A DNA stretch of 5,315 nucleotides from an uncultured Alphaproteobacteria bacterium (GTDB lineage Bacteria > Pseudomonadota > Alphaproteobacteria > Thalassobaculales > Thalassobaculaceae), in assembly GCA_938028645.1 (NCBI GenBank), contig CALIMD010000272.1, positions 1 through 5,315 on the forward strand, read 5' to 3'. Below the pieces are notes generated by a model, which ran no database searches, had not been told where the DNA came from, and was given only the letters and a program-made list of their open reading frames with translations. This document shows, piece by piece, positions 1 to 5,315 of this stretch. The position numbers and the translations under genes are program-made. How positions within the stretch are numbered: position 1 is the stretch's first letter; each line of letters starts with the position of its first letter.

Positions 1-111
1 TTGCTCATGCGAGTTAGTTTCAGTGAACCAAATTGTCCGTTTTGGTTTCCCTTTCACCTCAACCAGCCGCCCTCCAACGTGAAAGCTTCCAAATTTTTCT
101 AATTCATACAT
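1..111 (-). CDS. Probable alpha/beta-hydrolase esterase, N-terminal fragment
   Basis: Only the first 37 codons are in the window; the gene continues past the left edge. The start is the ATG read from 111 down to 109: an in-frame TGA lies two codons upstream, and the ATG overlapping it (107-105) opens a frame that stops at once. The peptide begins MYELEKFGSFHVGGRLVEV and continues to IWFTETNSHEQ. From memory, GSFHVGGR followed about 15 residues later by a FTET segment is the beta-strand opening of a family of bacterial esterases of the alpha/beta-hydrolase fold (relatives of Arthrobacter esterase 713). The catalytic Ser-Asp-His residues would lie outside the window, so activity cannot be judged. 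No strong Shine-Dalgarno is visible; TGAAAG directly precedes the ATG. The gene is divergent from the FAH-family gene at 248 and shares its 136-bp control region. The family call rests on a short match and could be wrong; that the frame is coding is more secure. Confidence 0.55.
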   Translation of the reverse strand, partial: MYELEKFGSFHVGGRLVEVKGKPKRTIWFTETNSHEQ

Positions 112-128
112 CTTTCAATTACCCAAAG

Positions 129-157
129 AAATTAAGCCCCATCATGTAATCGCTCAA
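129..157 (-). promoter_or_regulatory. Candidate sigma70-type promoter for the leftward esterase gene
   Basis: Read on the minus strand, TTGAGC (157-152) and TAATTT (134-129) are separated by 17 bases. The -35 matches the consensus at 4 of 6 positions and the -10 at 3 of 6. Its position, about 18 bases upstream of the ATG at 111, would give a very short leader. In an AT-rich intergenic region such matches are common, so this is weak. Its -35 element overlaps the left arm of the inverted repeat at 154-175. Confidence 0.25.
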
Positions 158-175
158 CCATTTAGTCTTGGTTGA
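154..175. promoter_or_regulatory. Inverted repeat, candidate operator between divergent genes
   Basis: TCAACCA (154-160) and TGGTTGA (169-175) form perfect 7-bp arms around an 8-bp spacer. The repeat overlaps the putative -35 of the leftward gene and ends 4 bp before the putative -35 of the rightward gene. That is the geometry expected of a regulator (for example LysR- or GntR-type) controlling both directions. No regulator gene is visible in the window, so the regulator's identity is unknown. By rough count, a 7-bp repeat with a short spacer has a chance of the order of one in six of arising in a region this size, so the support is positional rather than statistical. Confidence 0.35.
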
Positions 176-179
176 TAAC

Positions 180-208
180 TTGACCCATCATCTTCTAAAG
201 AGGATATT
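180..208 (+). promoter_or_regulatory. Candidate sigma70-type promoter for the FAH-family gene
   Basis: TTGACC (180-185, 5 of 6 to the -35 consensus) and GATATT (203-208, 4 of 6 to the -10 consensus) are spaced by 17 bases. The predicted transcript would start near 215 and carry a leader of about 30 bases containing the ribosome binding site TAGGAAAT at 235-242. This is the best promoter match in the window, but it is judged by eye only. Confidence 0.4.
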
Positions 209-247
209 CTATATGTTCTTCAAAACCAAATATTTAGGAAATAAGAA

Positions 248-1030
248 ATGAGATGGGCACGTATTCAAATTGAACATAAAATCTCACACGGCATTGTTGA
301 GGAAGATCAAATTTGTCTTGTCGAGGGTGGAATATTTGACAAGATAGACCTCACTGGTCAAAAAGTCCCAATAAAGAACGCTAAATTTCTTACGCCGATT
401 GAGCCAAAAACATTCTATGCCGCTGGATTAAATTATGCAGAACATGTCATTGAACAGGCTTTAGCTAATAATCGCGAACCTAACATTCCCGATGAGCCTC
501 ACATAGGTTATCGTGCAAATAACGCTCTCATCGCACATAATGAATCTATCATTAAACCATCAGATTCATCTGAAGAATTTCAGTACGAGGGCGAATTGGT
601 AGCTATAATTGGAAAAGAAGCAAAGAATATATCCGAAGACGAAGCGCTAGATTTTGTATTCGGATATACCATTGGAAACGACGTAAGCGAACGTAAATGG
701 CAGCGTGACGATCGAACCATGTGGAGAGCAAAAAATACAGATACTTTTAAACCAATGGGCCCGTGGATCGAAACAGATGTAAATCTTGATAAGTTAGTCA
801 CTACGGTGCGGTTGAATAATATTGAGACGATTTCATTTCCTACAAACTCGATGATCTTTGGCGTAGCCCGTTTCATCAGTGCAATGTCACGGTATTTGAC
901 TTTAGTTCCAGGAGATATGATCTGGATGGGAACAGAAGGACATTCTAAAAACATGAAAGTAGGAGACATATGCGAAATTGAAATAAATGAAATCGGCACA
1001 CTCCGAAATCCAATTATTCTGGGGAATTAA
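248..1030 (+). CDS. Fumarylacetoacetate hydrolase (FAH) superfamily protein
   Basis: A 260-residue cytosolic enzyme of the FAH superfamily, whose members are divalent-metal-dependent C-C hydrolases, hydratases, isomerases or decarboxylases acting on 2-oxo or 2,4-dioxo acids. The N-terminus (MRWARIQ... through residue 50) resembles the small Rv2993c-type N-terminal domain. The FAH core begins with FYAAGLNYAEH (56-66). Metal ligands are visible as YEGELVAIIGK (E114, E116) and GNDVSER (D145). The substrate-side motif KNTDTFKPMGPWI (162-174) is complete, and the C-terminus has GTEG (228-231) and GTLRNPI (250-256). Length is normal for the single-domain prokaryotic form. The ATG at 248 is supported by AGGA at 236-239, eight bases upstream. 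The gene is transcribed alone, divergent from the esterase and convergent with the flagellin. GTEG replaces the GTPxG loop of HpaG-type enzymes, so I would not call it a homoprotocatechuate-pathway enzyme; the exact substrate is unknown. Family assignment is secure. Confidence 0.93.
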   Translation: MRWARIQIEHKISHGIVEEDQICLVEGGIFDKIDLTGQKVPIKNAKFLTPIEPKTFYAAGLNYAEHVIEQALANNREPNIPDEPHIGYRANNALIAHNESIIKPSDSSEEFQYEGELVAIIGKEAKNISEDEALDFVFGYTIGNDVSERKWQRDDRTMWRAKNTDTFKPMGPWIETDVNLDKLVTTVRLNNIETISFPTNSMIFGVARFISAMSRYLTLVPGDMIWMGTEGHSKNMKVGDICEIEINEIGTLRNPIILGN

Positions 1031-1181
1031 AAGATTTTTTTCTAACCAAAACCGTCTCAGAATGAAATTTAGTCCAATAAAACTAAGACCACTTTTATAA
1101 ATTCTAATGTGACTATCTGGTTCTATTGCAGATATTCGTCTAAAATACCTGAATAAACTAAAGACATTATTGTTATATGGG
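1031..1181. other. Convergent intergenic gap; no convincing terminator
   Basis: This gap separates the 3' ends of the FAH-family gene and the flagellin gene. A run of seven T (1035-1041) follows the FAH stop codon, but the only stem before it is ATTC/GAAT (1016-1019 with 1024-1027) within the last codons, too weak to call a terminator. An inverted repeat, TATCTG (1114-1119) with CAGATA (1129-1134) around a 9-base loop, sits mid-gap. It has no T-run on either side, so it is at most a poor bidirectional terminator. No gene is supported here. Confidence 0.4.
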
Positions 1182-2009
1182 CTATTTAAAGAGGCTAAGA
1201 ATATTACCGCTTGCGCTGTTAGCAATACTTGCTGTCTGAACAGCTAACTGAGACTGAACATTTTGAGATGCTAGTGATACGGTTTCACGTCCTATATTAG
1301 CATCTACTAATCCCCCTAACCCTTCCGCCGCAAGTTGTTCAAAATTTATTAATTCATCTTGGCGTCCTTGAATTGCGTTTTGTGCGGATACGAGTGAAGA
1401 CGTAGCACCCGACAAAGTGGACTGGAACGCAGCAAGTTCATTTTCAATTATGGACATCGGGTTACCAATTTTCGCTTCATCAGATATCGCGGTCTGCAGT
1501 GCGTTCACAGCAGTACCAACTCCGCTTTGAGATCCAACAACAAGTTCGTCACCATTTTCAGAAGATAGGGTCGAAACATCTGATGCATCGGCGTCTATTA
1601 AATTCACTCCGTTAAACGAACTGCTAGCGACAAAGCTTTGCGCTTGCTGAAGTAAATTTCCAACTTCAGACTTTAAAATATCTTTTTGCCCTTCATTATT
1701 TGCACCATTAGCCAACTCAAATAACTTGCCTTCAATTTCGACATTCAGGTCCGATAAAGCATTAACCCCAGACAAGCCGGTCGACACACCCCCGTTCGCG
1801 CTATTCAATCCTTGATTCAATGCTGATGCGACTTGTATCTTTCCTCGCAATTGCTGAGCTAACGCAAAGCTGTCGGAATTCGATGACGAGTCTACTTTTA
1901 GTCCAGTGGCTAATTTTACTGCCGTTGCAGCAGTGGCTTTTTCACCCGCGTCTACGCTACGCAACGACTTAAATAGACTAGCACTCAGATTAACAGGGGT
2001 AATTGCCAT
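1182..2009 (-). CDS. Flagellin, short D0/D1-only form
   Basis: A 275-residue filament subunit exported through the flagellar type III system and polymerised outside the cell. The N-terminal flagellin region (about 1-140) shows the alpha-helical heptad-rich pattern, with KLATGLKVDSSSNSDSFALA (32-51) in place of the usual LSSGLRINSAKDDAAGLAI, then SANGGVSTGLSGVNAL and SSFNGVNLID (130-139). The C-terminal region (about 190-275) ends in NVQSQLAVQTASIANSASGN (250-269) followed by ILSLFK, the classic flagellin end. There is almost no central variable domain, so the subunit is predicted to be D0/D1 only. It lacks Cys, Trp, Tyr and His, as is common in flagellins. The ATG at 2009 is preceded by AAAGGTT (2022-2016), about 8 bases away. 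No other flagellar gene is adjacent, so it appears as an isolated flagellin between metabolic genes. It could be one of several paralogs; a flagellin-like secreted protein is a less likely alternative. Confidence 0.93.
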   Translation of the reverse strand: MAITPVNLSASLFKSLRSVDAGEKATAATAVKLATGLKVDSSSNSDSFALAQQLRGKIQVASALNQGLNSANGGVSTGLSGVNALSDLNVEIEGKLFELANGANNEGQKDILKSEVGNLLQQAQSFVASSSFNGVNLIDADASDVSTLSSENGDELVVGSQSGVGTAVNALQTAISDEAKIGNPMSIIENELAAFQSTLSGATSSLVSAQNAIQGRQDELINFEQLAAEGLGGLVDANIGRETVSLASQNVQSQLAVQTASIANSASGNILSLFK

Positions 2010-2025
2010 TTTTTTAACCTTTAGC

Positions 2026-2047
2026 TTTAATTATCATAATAATTAAA
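2026..2047 (-). promoter_or_regulatory. Stem-loop in the flagellin 5' leader
   Basis: TTTAATTAT (2026-2034) and ATAATTAAA (2039-2047) are perfect 9-base complementary arms around a 4-base loop. On the flagellin transcript the structure ends about 3 bases before the ribosome binding site AAAGGTT (2022-2016). All stem pairs are A-U, so it is only moderately stable. Its placement suggests either a structured leader that affects translation or stability of flagellin mRNA, or a palindromic DNA-binding site. In Caulobacter and relatives FlbT acts on a flagellin mRNA leader, which gives the first reading a precedent; a link here is inference. Confidence 0.4.
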
Positions 2048-2070
2048 AGTTCTATCCATTGCACACGTAA

Positions 2071-2099
2071 AAATTAATTGAGTCGTTGCGGTAAATCAA
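2071..2099 (-). promoter_or_regulatory. Weak candidate promoter for flagellin
   Basis: On the minus strand, TTGATT (2099-2094) and TAATTT (2076-2071) are separated by 17 bases, matching sigma70 consensus at 4 and 3 of 6 positions. A transcript from here would start near 2064 and include the leader hairpin at 2026-2047. I looked for sigma54 (TGGCAC-N5-TTGC) and sigma28 (TAAA-N15-GCCGATAA) elements expected of late flagellar genes and saw neither between 2010 and 2198. The call is therefore tentative. Confidence 0.2.
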
Positions 2100-2198
2100 C
2101 TGCATTTAATCATAATATAAAAAGTTCATTCAGAGTTTTTTACTAGATCCAATTTGCTAAACTCATGTTAAATTCATTGTACTGGGGACAACAGCATT

Positions 2199-3080
2199 AT
2201 GAAATTCGCACTACATTTTGGAAATTTAATCTTTCCTTCGCCTAATGCAGCAAAAAAACTTGCTTTGGTCGCCGAAGCAGCCGGGTTTGAATCAATCATC
2301 GCAGTCGAACACATCGTCATACCAACTGACTATGAAACCAGGTATCCATACAATGAAAATGGACGTCTTCCGGGAAATGCGGATATGCCTTGGCCTGATC
2401 CACTATCTTGGCTTACTTTTATTGGCGGAATAACGACTAAACTCCGTTTAATAACAGGCGTATTGGTTCTACCGCAGCGAAATCCCGTAGTCTTGGCAAA
2501 ACAATTGGCCACAATCGACCATTTAACCGAAGGCCGTTTAGAATTAGGTATTGGAGTCGGATGGTTGAAAGAAGAATTCGAGGCTATTGGAGTGCCTTTT
2601 AAACGACGCGGAGCTAGAATGGATGAATATATAAAATCAATGCGAGCGCTTTGGACCCGCCGGGATGCAAGCTTCGATGGTGAATTTGTATCTTTTAACC
2701 AAATGAATTGCAGTCCAAAACCACATAACGGGAGTGTACCAATCATAATAGGAGGACATTCTCCAAAAGCTGCTCAGCGGGCGGCGCATCTTGGGGATGG
2801 TTTTTTCCCGGCTACAGGAACGCAAACAGATATCTCACCGATTATACAACTAATGCATGAGGAAGCTGAAAGAATTGATCGGGACCCCAAAACAATAGAA
2901 CTAACAACTGGTTGCCCTGACGCACTTCCTGGTTCAAAAGTTGATCCATTATCCGCAGTTGAAGAAAAAATCGCGGCAGGTGTTGACCGTATAGCGCTGC
3001 CAGTTAGTGCTTTTTCAGATAATATAGAAGAACAACTCACATCTTTCAGTGAAAATGTTATTCAAAAAATAAACGGATGA
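2199..3080 (+). CDS. LLM-class (luciferase-like) flavin/F420-dependent oxidoreductase
   Basis: A 293-residue TIM-barrel oxidoreductase of the bacterial luciferase-like family, closest in look to the TIGR03619-type 'probable F420-dependent oxidoreductase' group. Visible family marks, in order, are the first beta strand MKFALHFGN, AAGFESIIAVEH (27-38), the MPWPDPLSWLTFIGGITTKL segment (63-82), GVLVLPQRNPVVLAKQLATI (87-106), DHLTEGRLELGIGVGWLKEE (107-126) with the RRGARMDEY motif (137-144), PIIIGGHS (181-188) and GDGFFP (199-204). Length is typical. The ATG at 2199 starts exactly at the first barrel strand; GGGGA (2184-2188), ten bases upstream, is the likely ribosome binding site. Whether the cofactor is FMN or F420 cannot be settled from sequence; most alphaproteobacteria are not known for F420, though some lineages have it. 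The aconitase-family gene follows on the same strand with an overlap or a 23-base gap, so the two probably form an operon. The substrate is unknown. Confidence 0.9.
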   Translation: MKFALHFGNLIFPSPNAAKKLALVAEAAGFESIIAVEHIVIPTDYETRYPYNENGRLPGNADMPWPDPLSWLTFIGGITTKLRLITGVLVLPQRNPVVLAKQLATIDHLTEGRLELGIGVGWLKEEFEAIGVPFKRRGARMDEYIKSMRALWTRRDASFDGEFVSFNQMNCSPKPHNGSVPIIIGGHSPKAAQRAAHLGDGFFPATGTQTDISPIIQLMHEEAERIDRDPKTIELTTGCPDALPGSKVDPLSAVEEKIAAGVDRIALPVSAFSDNIEEQLTSFSENVIQKING

Positions 3081-3103
3081 TAAAATTTGATGCCGAGCAC
3101 GCA

Positions 3104-5315
3104 ATGATAGAAAAAAACAATAGTTTCAGAGCCAAAGACCAGCTAACCGTTGGGGCCAAGTCATATACTTTTTATAATTTATTAAAAGCAGAGAAAAATG
3201 GTCTCGCGGGCATCACCAGACTGCCATACTGCCTCAAAGTACTTTTAGAGAATATGCTTCGAAAAGAAGATGGAAAAAATATAAAGCAGGAGGGTATTAG
3301 GACTTTTTCATCTTGGGTGAAGACGGCGCACGGATCAGAAGAGATCAGTTTTTTCCCTACTCGCGTTATGGTCCACGATGTATCGGGGATCCCACTACTT
3401 GCTGATCTCGCAGCGATGCGGGAAAATATGATCGCATTAGATCAAAACCCAGACCTTTTAAATCCCATTCGACCTATAGATTTTATTATGGATCATTCGA
3501 TCATTGTAGAATTTTCGGGACAGAAGAATGCCGCCAAACAAAATATGCTAGCAGAATATTCACGAAATGAAGAACGGTATCGCGTAGCTAAATGGGCGCA
3601 AAAGGCATTCAAAAACATGCAGGTGATACAACCCGGCCAAGGGATCTGTCATCAAATAAATCTGGAAACATTAGCCCGAGTAGTTTGGTCTGAAGAAGAT
3701 AGTGATCACGGCTTAATCGCTTTCCCCGATAGTTTAATCGCATGTGACAGTCATACACCGATGATCAATGCTTTGTCAGTTTTAGGATGGGGTGTGGGAG
3801 GAATAGAAGCACTTTCAGCTATACTCGGAGAGCCTGTAAATCTAATAATGCCTGACGTTATTGGAATAAGATTAGTTGGAAAACCAAAAGAGGGAATAAC
3901 CACAACAGATATCGTATTATCATTGACACGCGTCCTGCGTGAATACGGCGTTGTACAAAAATTTACTGAGTTTTTTGGTCCTGGACTTGACGCACTGACT
4001 CTACCAGAGCGCGCAACACTAGCAAACATGGCGCCCGAGTATGGTGCAAGTATAAGTTTTTTTCCAACAGACCAGGAAACGCTGAATTTTTTAAAACTGA
4101 CGGGGAGAGAAGATAATATACCGCTTGTAGAACACTACAGTAAAATCCAAGGACTATGGCGTGACGATACAGTTGAAAGGGTTTATTCGGAAATATTAGA
4201 ATTCGATCTAGGAAATATAATCGCTTCTGTATCGGGACCCAAGCTACCGCAAATGCAAGTGCCCTTGGATAAAGCCCACCTGTCAGCATTAGATGCGATC
4301 AACGAAATTGTCCCCGCAGGTCAAAATTGCGCCCTGCACAGGGACGAAGGAATACTTCAAGATGGGGACATTGTGATAGCAGCCATCACCTCTTGCACTA
4401 ACACGTCAAATCCAATGGTCATGATAGCCGCCGGACTCCTTGCAAAAAAAGCACAGGAAAAAGGATTAAAGACAAGACCGTGGGTAAAAACTTCCTTATC
4501 GCCCGGGTCACGCGTGGTTGTTGATTATCTCACGCGCGCTGAACTAATGGAGCCACTTGAATGGTTGGGTTTTCATGTTGCCGGGTTCGGGTGTATGACT
4601 TGTTGTGGCGGGTCGGGACAATTGGACCACTCCATCAGCACCGCCATTCAAAAGCGAAATCTGAGTGCTGCAGCTGTTTTATCCGGTAATCGGAACTTTG
4701 AAGGCAGGATACACCCAGACGTTAAACTTGCGTATCTAGGATCACCTCCCCTCGTTGTGGCGTATGCCATACTTGGAAACATTACTAAAGACATCACCTC
4801 ACAACCACTGGGATATGATGAACAGAACCAACCCATTTTTCTCAGAGACATCTGGCCTAGCTCGAAAGAAATTAATGAAGTTGTTTTTAAATACCTTAAA
4901 CCGGAATTATTTAAAAACGCACAAATCACCTCAACGCAAGAAGATACACTTTGGAATAACGTTTCCTCAAATGAAAAAAATACCTATGACTGGGATAAAA
5001 AAAGTACGTATATTTTGAAACCGCCATTTTTGGAGAAAATAAGAAAAGGCAATACAAGAGAAACTATCCATAACGCTGCTATCTTGGCTATCTTCGGTGA
5101 TAATATAACGACTGACCACATTTCTCCGGGGAATCGAATTTCTGTAGATAGCCAGGCAGGAAAGCATCTTTTGTCCAAGGGTGTAAGCCCCGAGGATTTC
5201 AGCAGTTACCTGCAGCGACGTGTTAATCATGAGGTTATGATGCGTGGAACATTCGATAACGCGCATATCCAAAACGAAATGACCCCTCAGTCTAAAGGCG
5301 GATGGACGATACATA
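3104..5315 (+). CDS. Aconitase family (AcnA-like) hydratase, divergent paralog, C-terminus beyond window
   Basis: 737 uninterrupted residues are present; the usual AcnA/AcnD length is about 860-900, so most of the swivel domain lies past the right edge. The ATG at 3104 puts SFRAKDQLTVGAKSY at the distance from Met seen in AcnA proteins. An in-frame ATG at 3077 overlaps the previous stop as ATGA and would add nine residues. Catalytic domains 1-3 contain LPYCLKVLLENMLRKEDG (40-57), DHS (130-132), GICHQ (180-184), DSHTPMINAL (215-224), NMAPEYGA (308-315), the first cluster cysteine in TSCTNTSNP (C431), the other two in GCMTCC (C497, C500) and SGNRNFEGR (N529, R530, R535). A linker (about 570-650) leads to the swivel domain start FGDNITTDHISPGN (664-677). 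Cluster ligands and most substrate residues are kept, so a 4Fe-4S dehydratase/isomerase is expected. Oddities: H91 in VHDVSGIP where AcnA has Gln, P219 after DSHT, and C501 with GGSGQL in place of IGNSGPL. These point to an AcnD-like or otherwise altered substrate. Confidence is high for family, low for substrate. Confidence 0.92.
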   Translation, partial: MIEKNNSFRAKDQLTVGAKSYTFYNLLKAEKNGLAGITRLPYCLKVLLENMLRKEDGKNIKQEGIRTFSSWVKTAHGSEEISFFPTRVMVHDVSGIPLLADLAAMRENMIALDQNPDLLNPIRPIDFIMDHSIIVEFSGQKNAAKQNMLAEYSRNEERYRVAKWAQKAFKNMQVIQPGQGICHQINLETLARVVWSEEDSDHGLIAFPDSLIACDSHTPMINALSVLGWGVGGIEALSAILGEPVNLIMPDVIGIRLVGKPKEGITTTDIVLSLTRVLREYGVVQKFTEFFGPGLDALTLPERATLANMAPEYGASISFFPTDQETLNFLKLTGREDNIPLVEHYSKIQGLWRDDTVERVYSEILEFDLGNIIASVSGPKLPQMQVPLDKAHLSALDAINEIVPAGQNCALHRDEGILQDGDIVIAAITSCTNTSNPMVMIAAGLLAKKAQEKGLKTRPWVKTSLSPGSRVVVDYLTRAELMEPLEWLGFHVAGFGCMTCCGGSGQLDHSISTAIQKRNLSAAAVLSGNRNFEGRIHPDVKLAYLGSPPLVVAYAILGNITKDITSQPLGYDEQNQPIFLRDIWPSSKEINEVVFKYLKPELFKNAQITSTQEDTLWNNVSSNEKNTYDWDKKSTYILKPPFLEKIRKGNTRETIHNAAILAIFGDNITTDHISPGNRISVDSQAGKHLLSKGVSPEDFSSYLQRRVNHEVMMRGTFDNAHIQNEMTPQSKGGWTIH

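Noticed and set aside
1016..1041. Short ATTC/GAAT stem followed by seven T as the FAH gene terminator
   Set aside because: The 4-bp stem is too weak for an intrinsic terminator and lies in the coding end, separated from the T-run by seven bases.
1114..1134. TATCTG/CAGATA inverted repeat as a terminator for FAH or flagellin
   Set aside because: The stem is only 6 bp and AT-rich, the loop is 9 bases and no T-run follows on either strand; it is likely chance.
902..1225. A 107-codon open frame on the minus strand spanning the FAH/flagellin gap
   Set aside because: It overlaps the 3' ends of two well-supported genes in other frames, has no recognisable motif and no ribosome binding site. It is a shadow frame.
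2154..2183. TTGCTA-N18-TGTACT as a promoter for the LLM oxidoreductase
   Set aside because: Transcription would start near 2190, after the likely ribosome binding site GGGGA (2184-2188), so the pair does not fit that start. No better promoter was found in 2010-2198 on the plus strand.
4967..5314. A 115-codon open frame on the minus strand at the right end
   Set aside because: It lies opposite the continuous, motif-bearing aconitase frame and its translation shows no family features.
3104..5315. Frameshift or pseudogene status of the aconitase, given its odd motifs
   Set aside because: Reading codon by codon to the right edge shows no stop or frame break, and cluster cysteines and the SGNRNFEGR motif are intact. 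The substitutions look like divergence rather than decay.

Overview
The window looks like part of a Gram-negative, AT-rich, flagellated bacterium, most likely an alphaproteobacterium. The evidence is the style of the flagellin (about 275 residues, terminal D0/D1 regions only, KVDSSSNSDSFALAQQLRGK-type N-terminal motif), proteobacteria-like metabolic paralogs and low GC. The taxonomic call is inference and could be wrong at the order level. No RNA gene, CRISPR array, insertion sequence or prophage element is visible.

Layout from left to right. (1) Positions 1-111, minus strand: the first 37 codons of a probable alpha/beta-hydrolase esterase that runs off the left edge. (2) A 136-bp divergent intergenic region (112-247) with a perfect 7-bp inverted repeat and one plausible sigma70-type promoter facing each way. 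(3) 248-1030, plus: a complete fumarylacetoacetate hydrolase (FAH) superfamily enzyme. (4) A 151-bp convergent gap (1031-1181). (5) 1182-2009, minus: a short, complete flagellin. (6) A 189-bp divergent region (2010-2198) with a 9-bp-stem hairpin just upstream of the flagellin ribosome binding site. (7) 2199-3080, plus: a luciferase-like (LLM class, bacterial luciferase/F420-dependent fold) oxidoreductase, directly followed or overlapped by (8) an aconitase-family gene (3104, or 3077, to beyond the right edge), of which 737 residues are present.

The LLM oxidoreductase and the aconitase are almost certainly co-transcribed and may be translationally coupled through an ATGA overlap. Taken together, the esterase, FAH-family C-C hydrolase or hydratase, flavin/F420 oxidoreductase and aconitase-like dehydratase look like parts of an accessory catabolic locus for organic or dicarboxylic acids. 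The flagellin gene is inserted between the two transcription units. The substrate cannot be deduced from the window.

The most interesting item is the aconitase. Its overall sequence is AcnA-like, but the normally invariant active-site Gln-Asp is His-Asp, DSHTT is DSHTP, and the Fe-S cysteine loop is GCMTCCGGSGQL. The first two of these features are those I recall for the 2-methylcitrate dehydratase AcnD. This suggests a paralog with a substrate other than, or in addition to, citrate. Otherwise the window is mostly made of recognisable families; I do not see strong evidence for an entirely new system.
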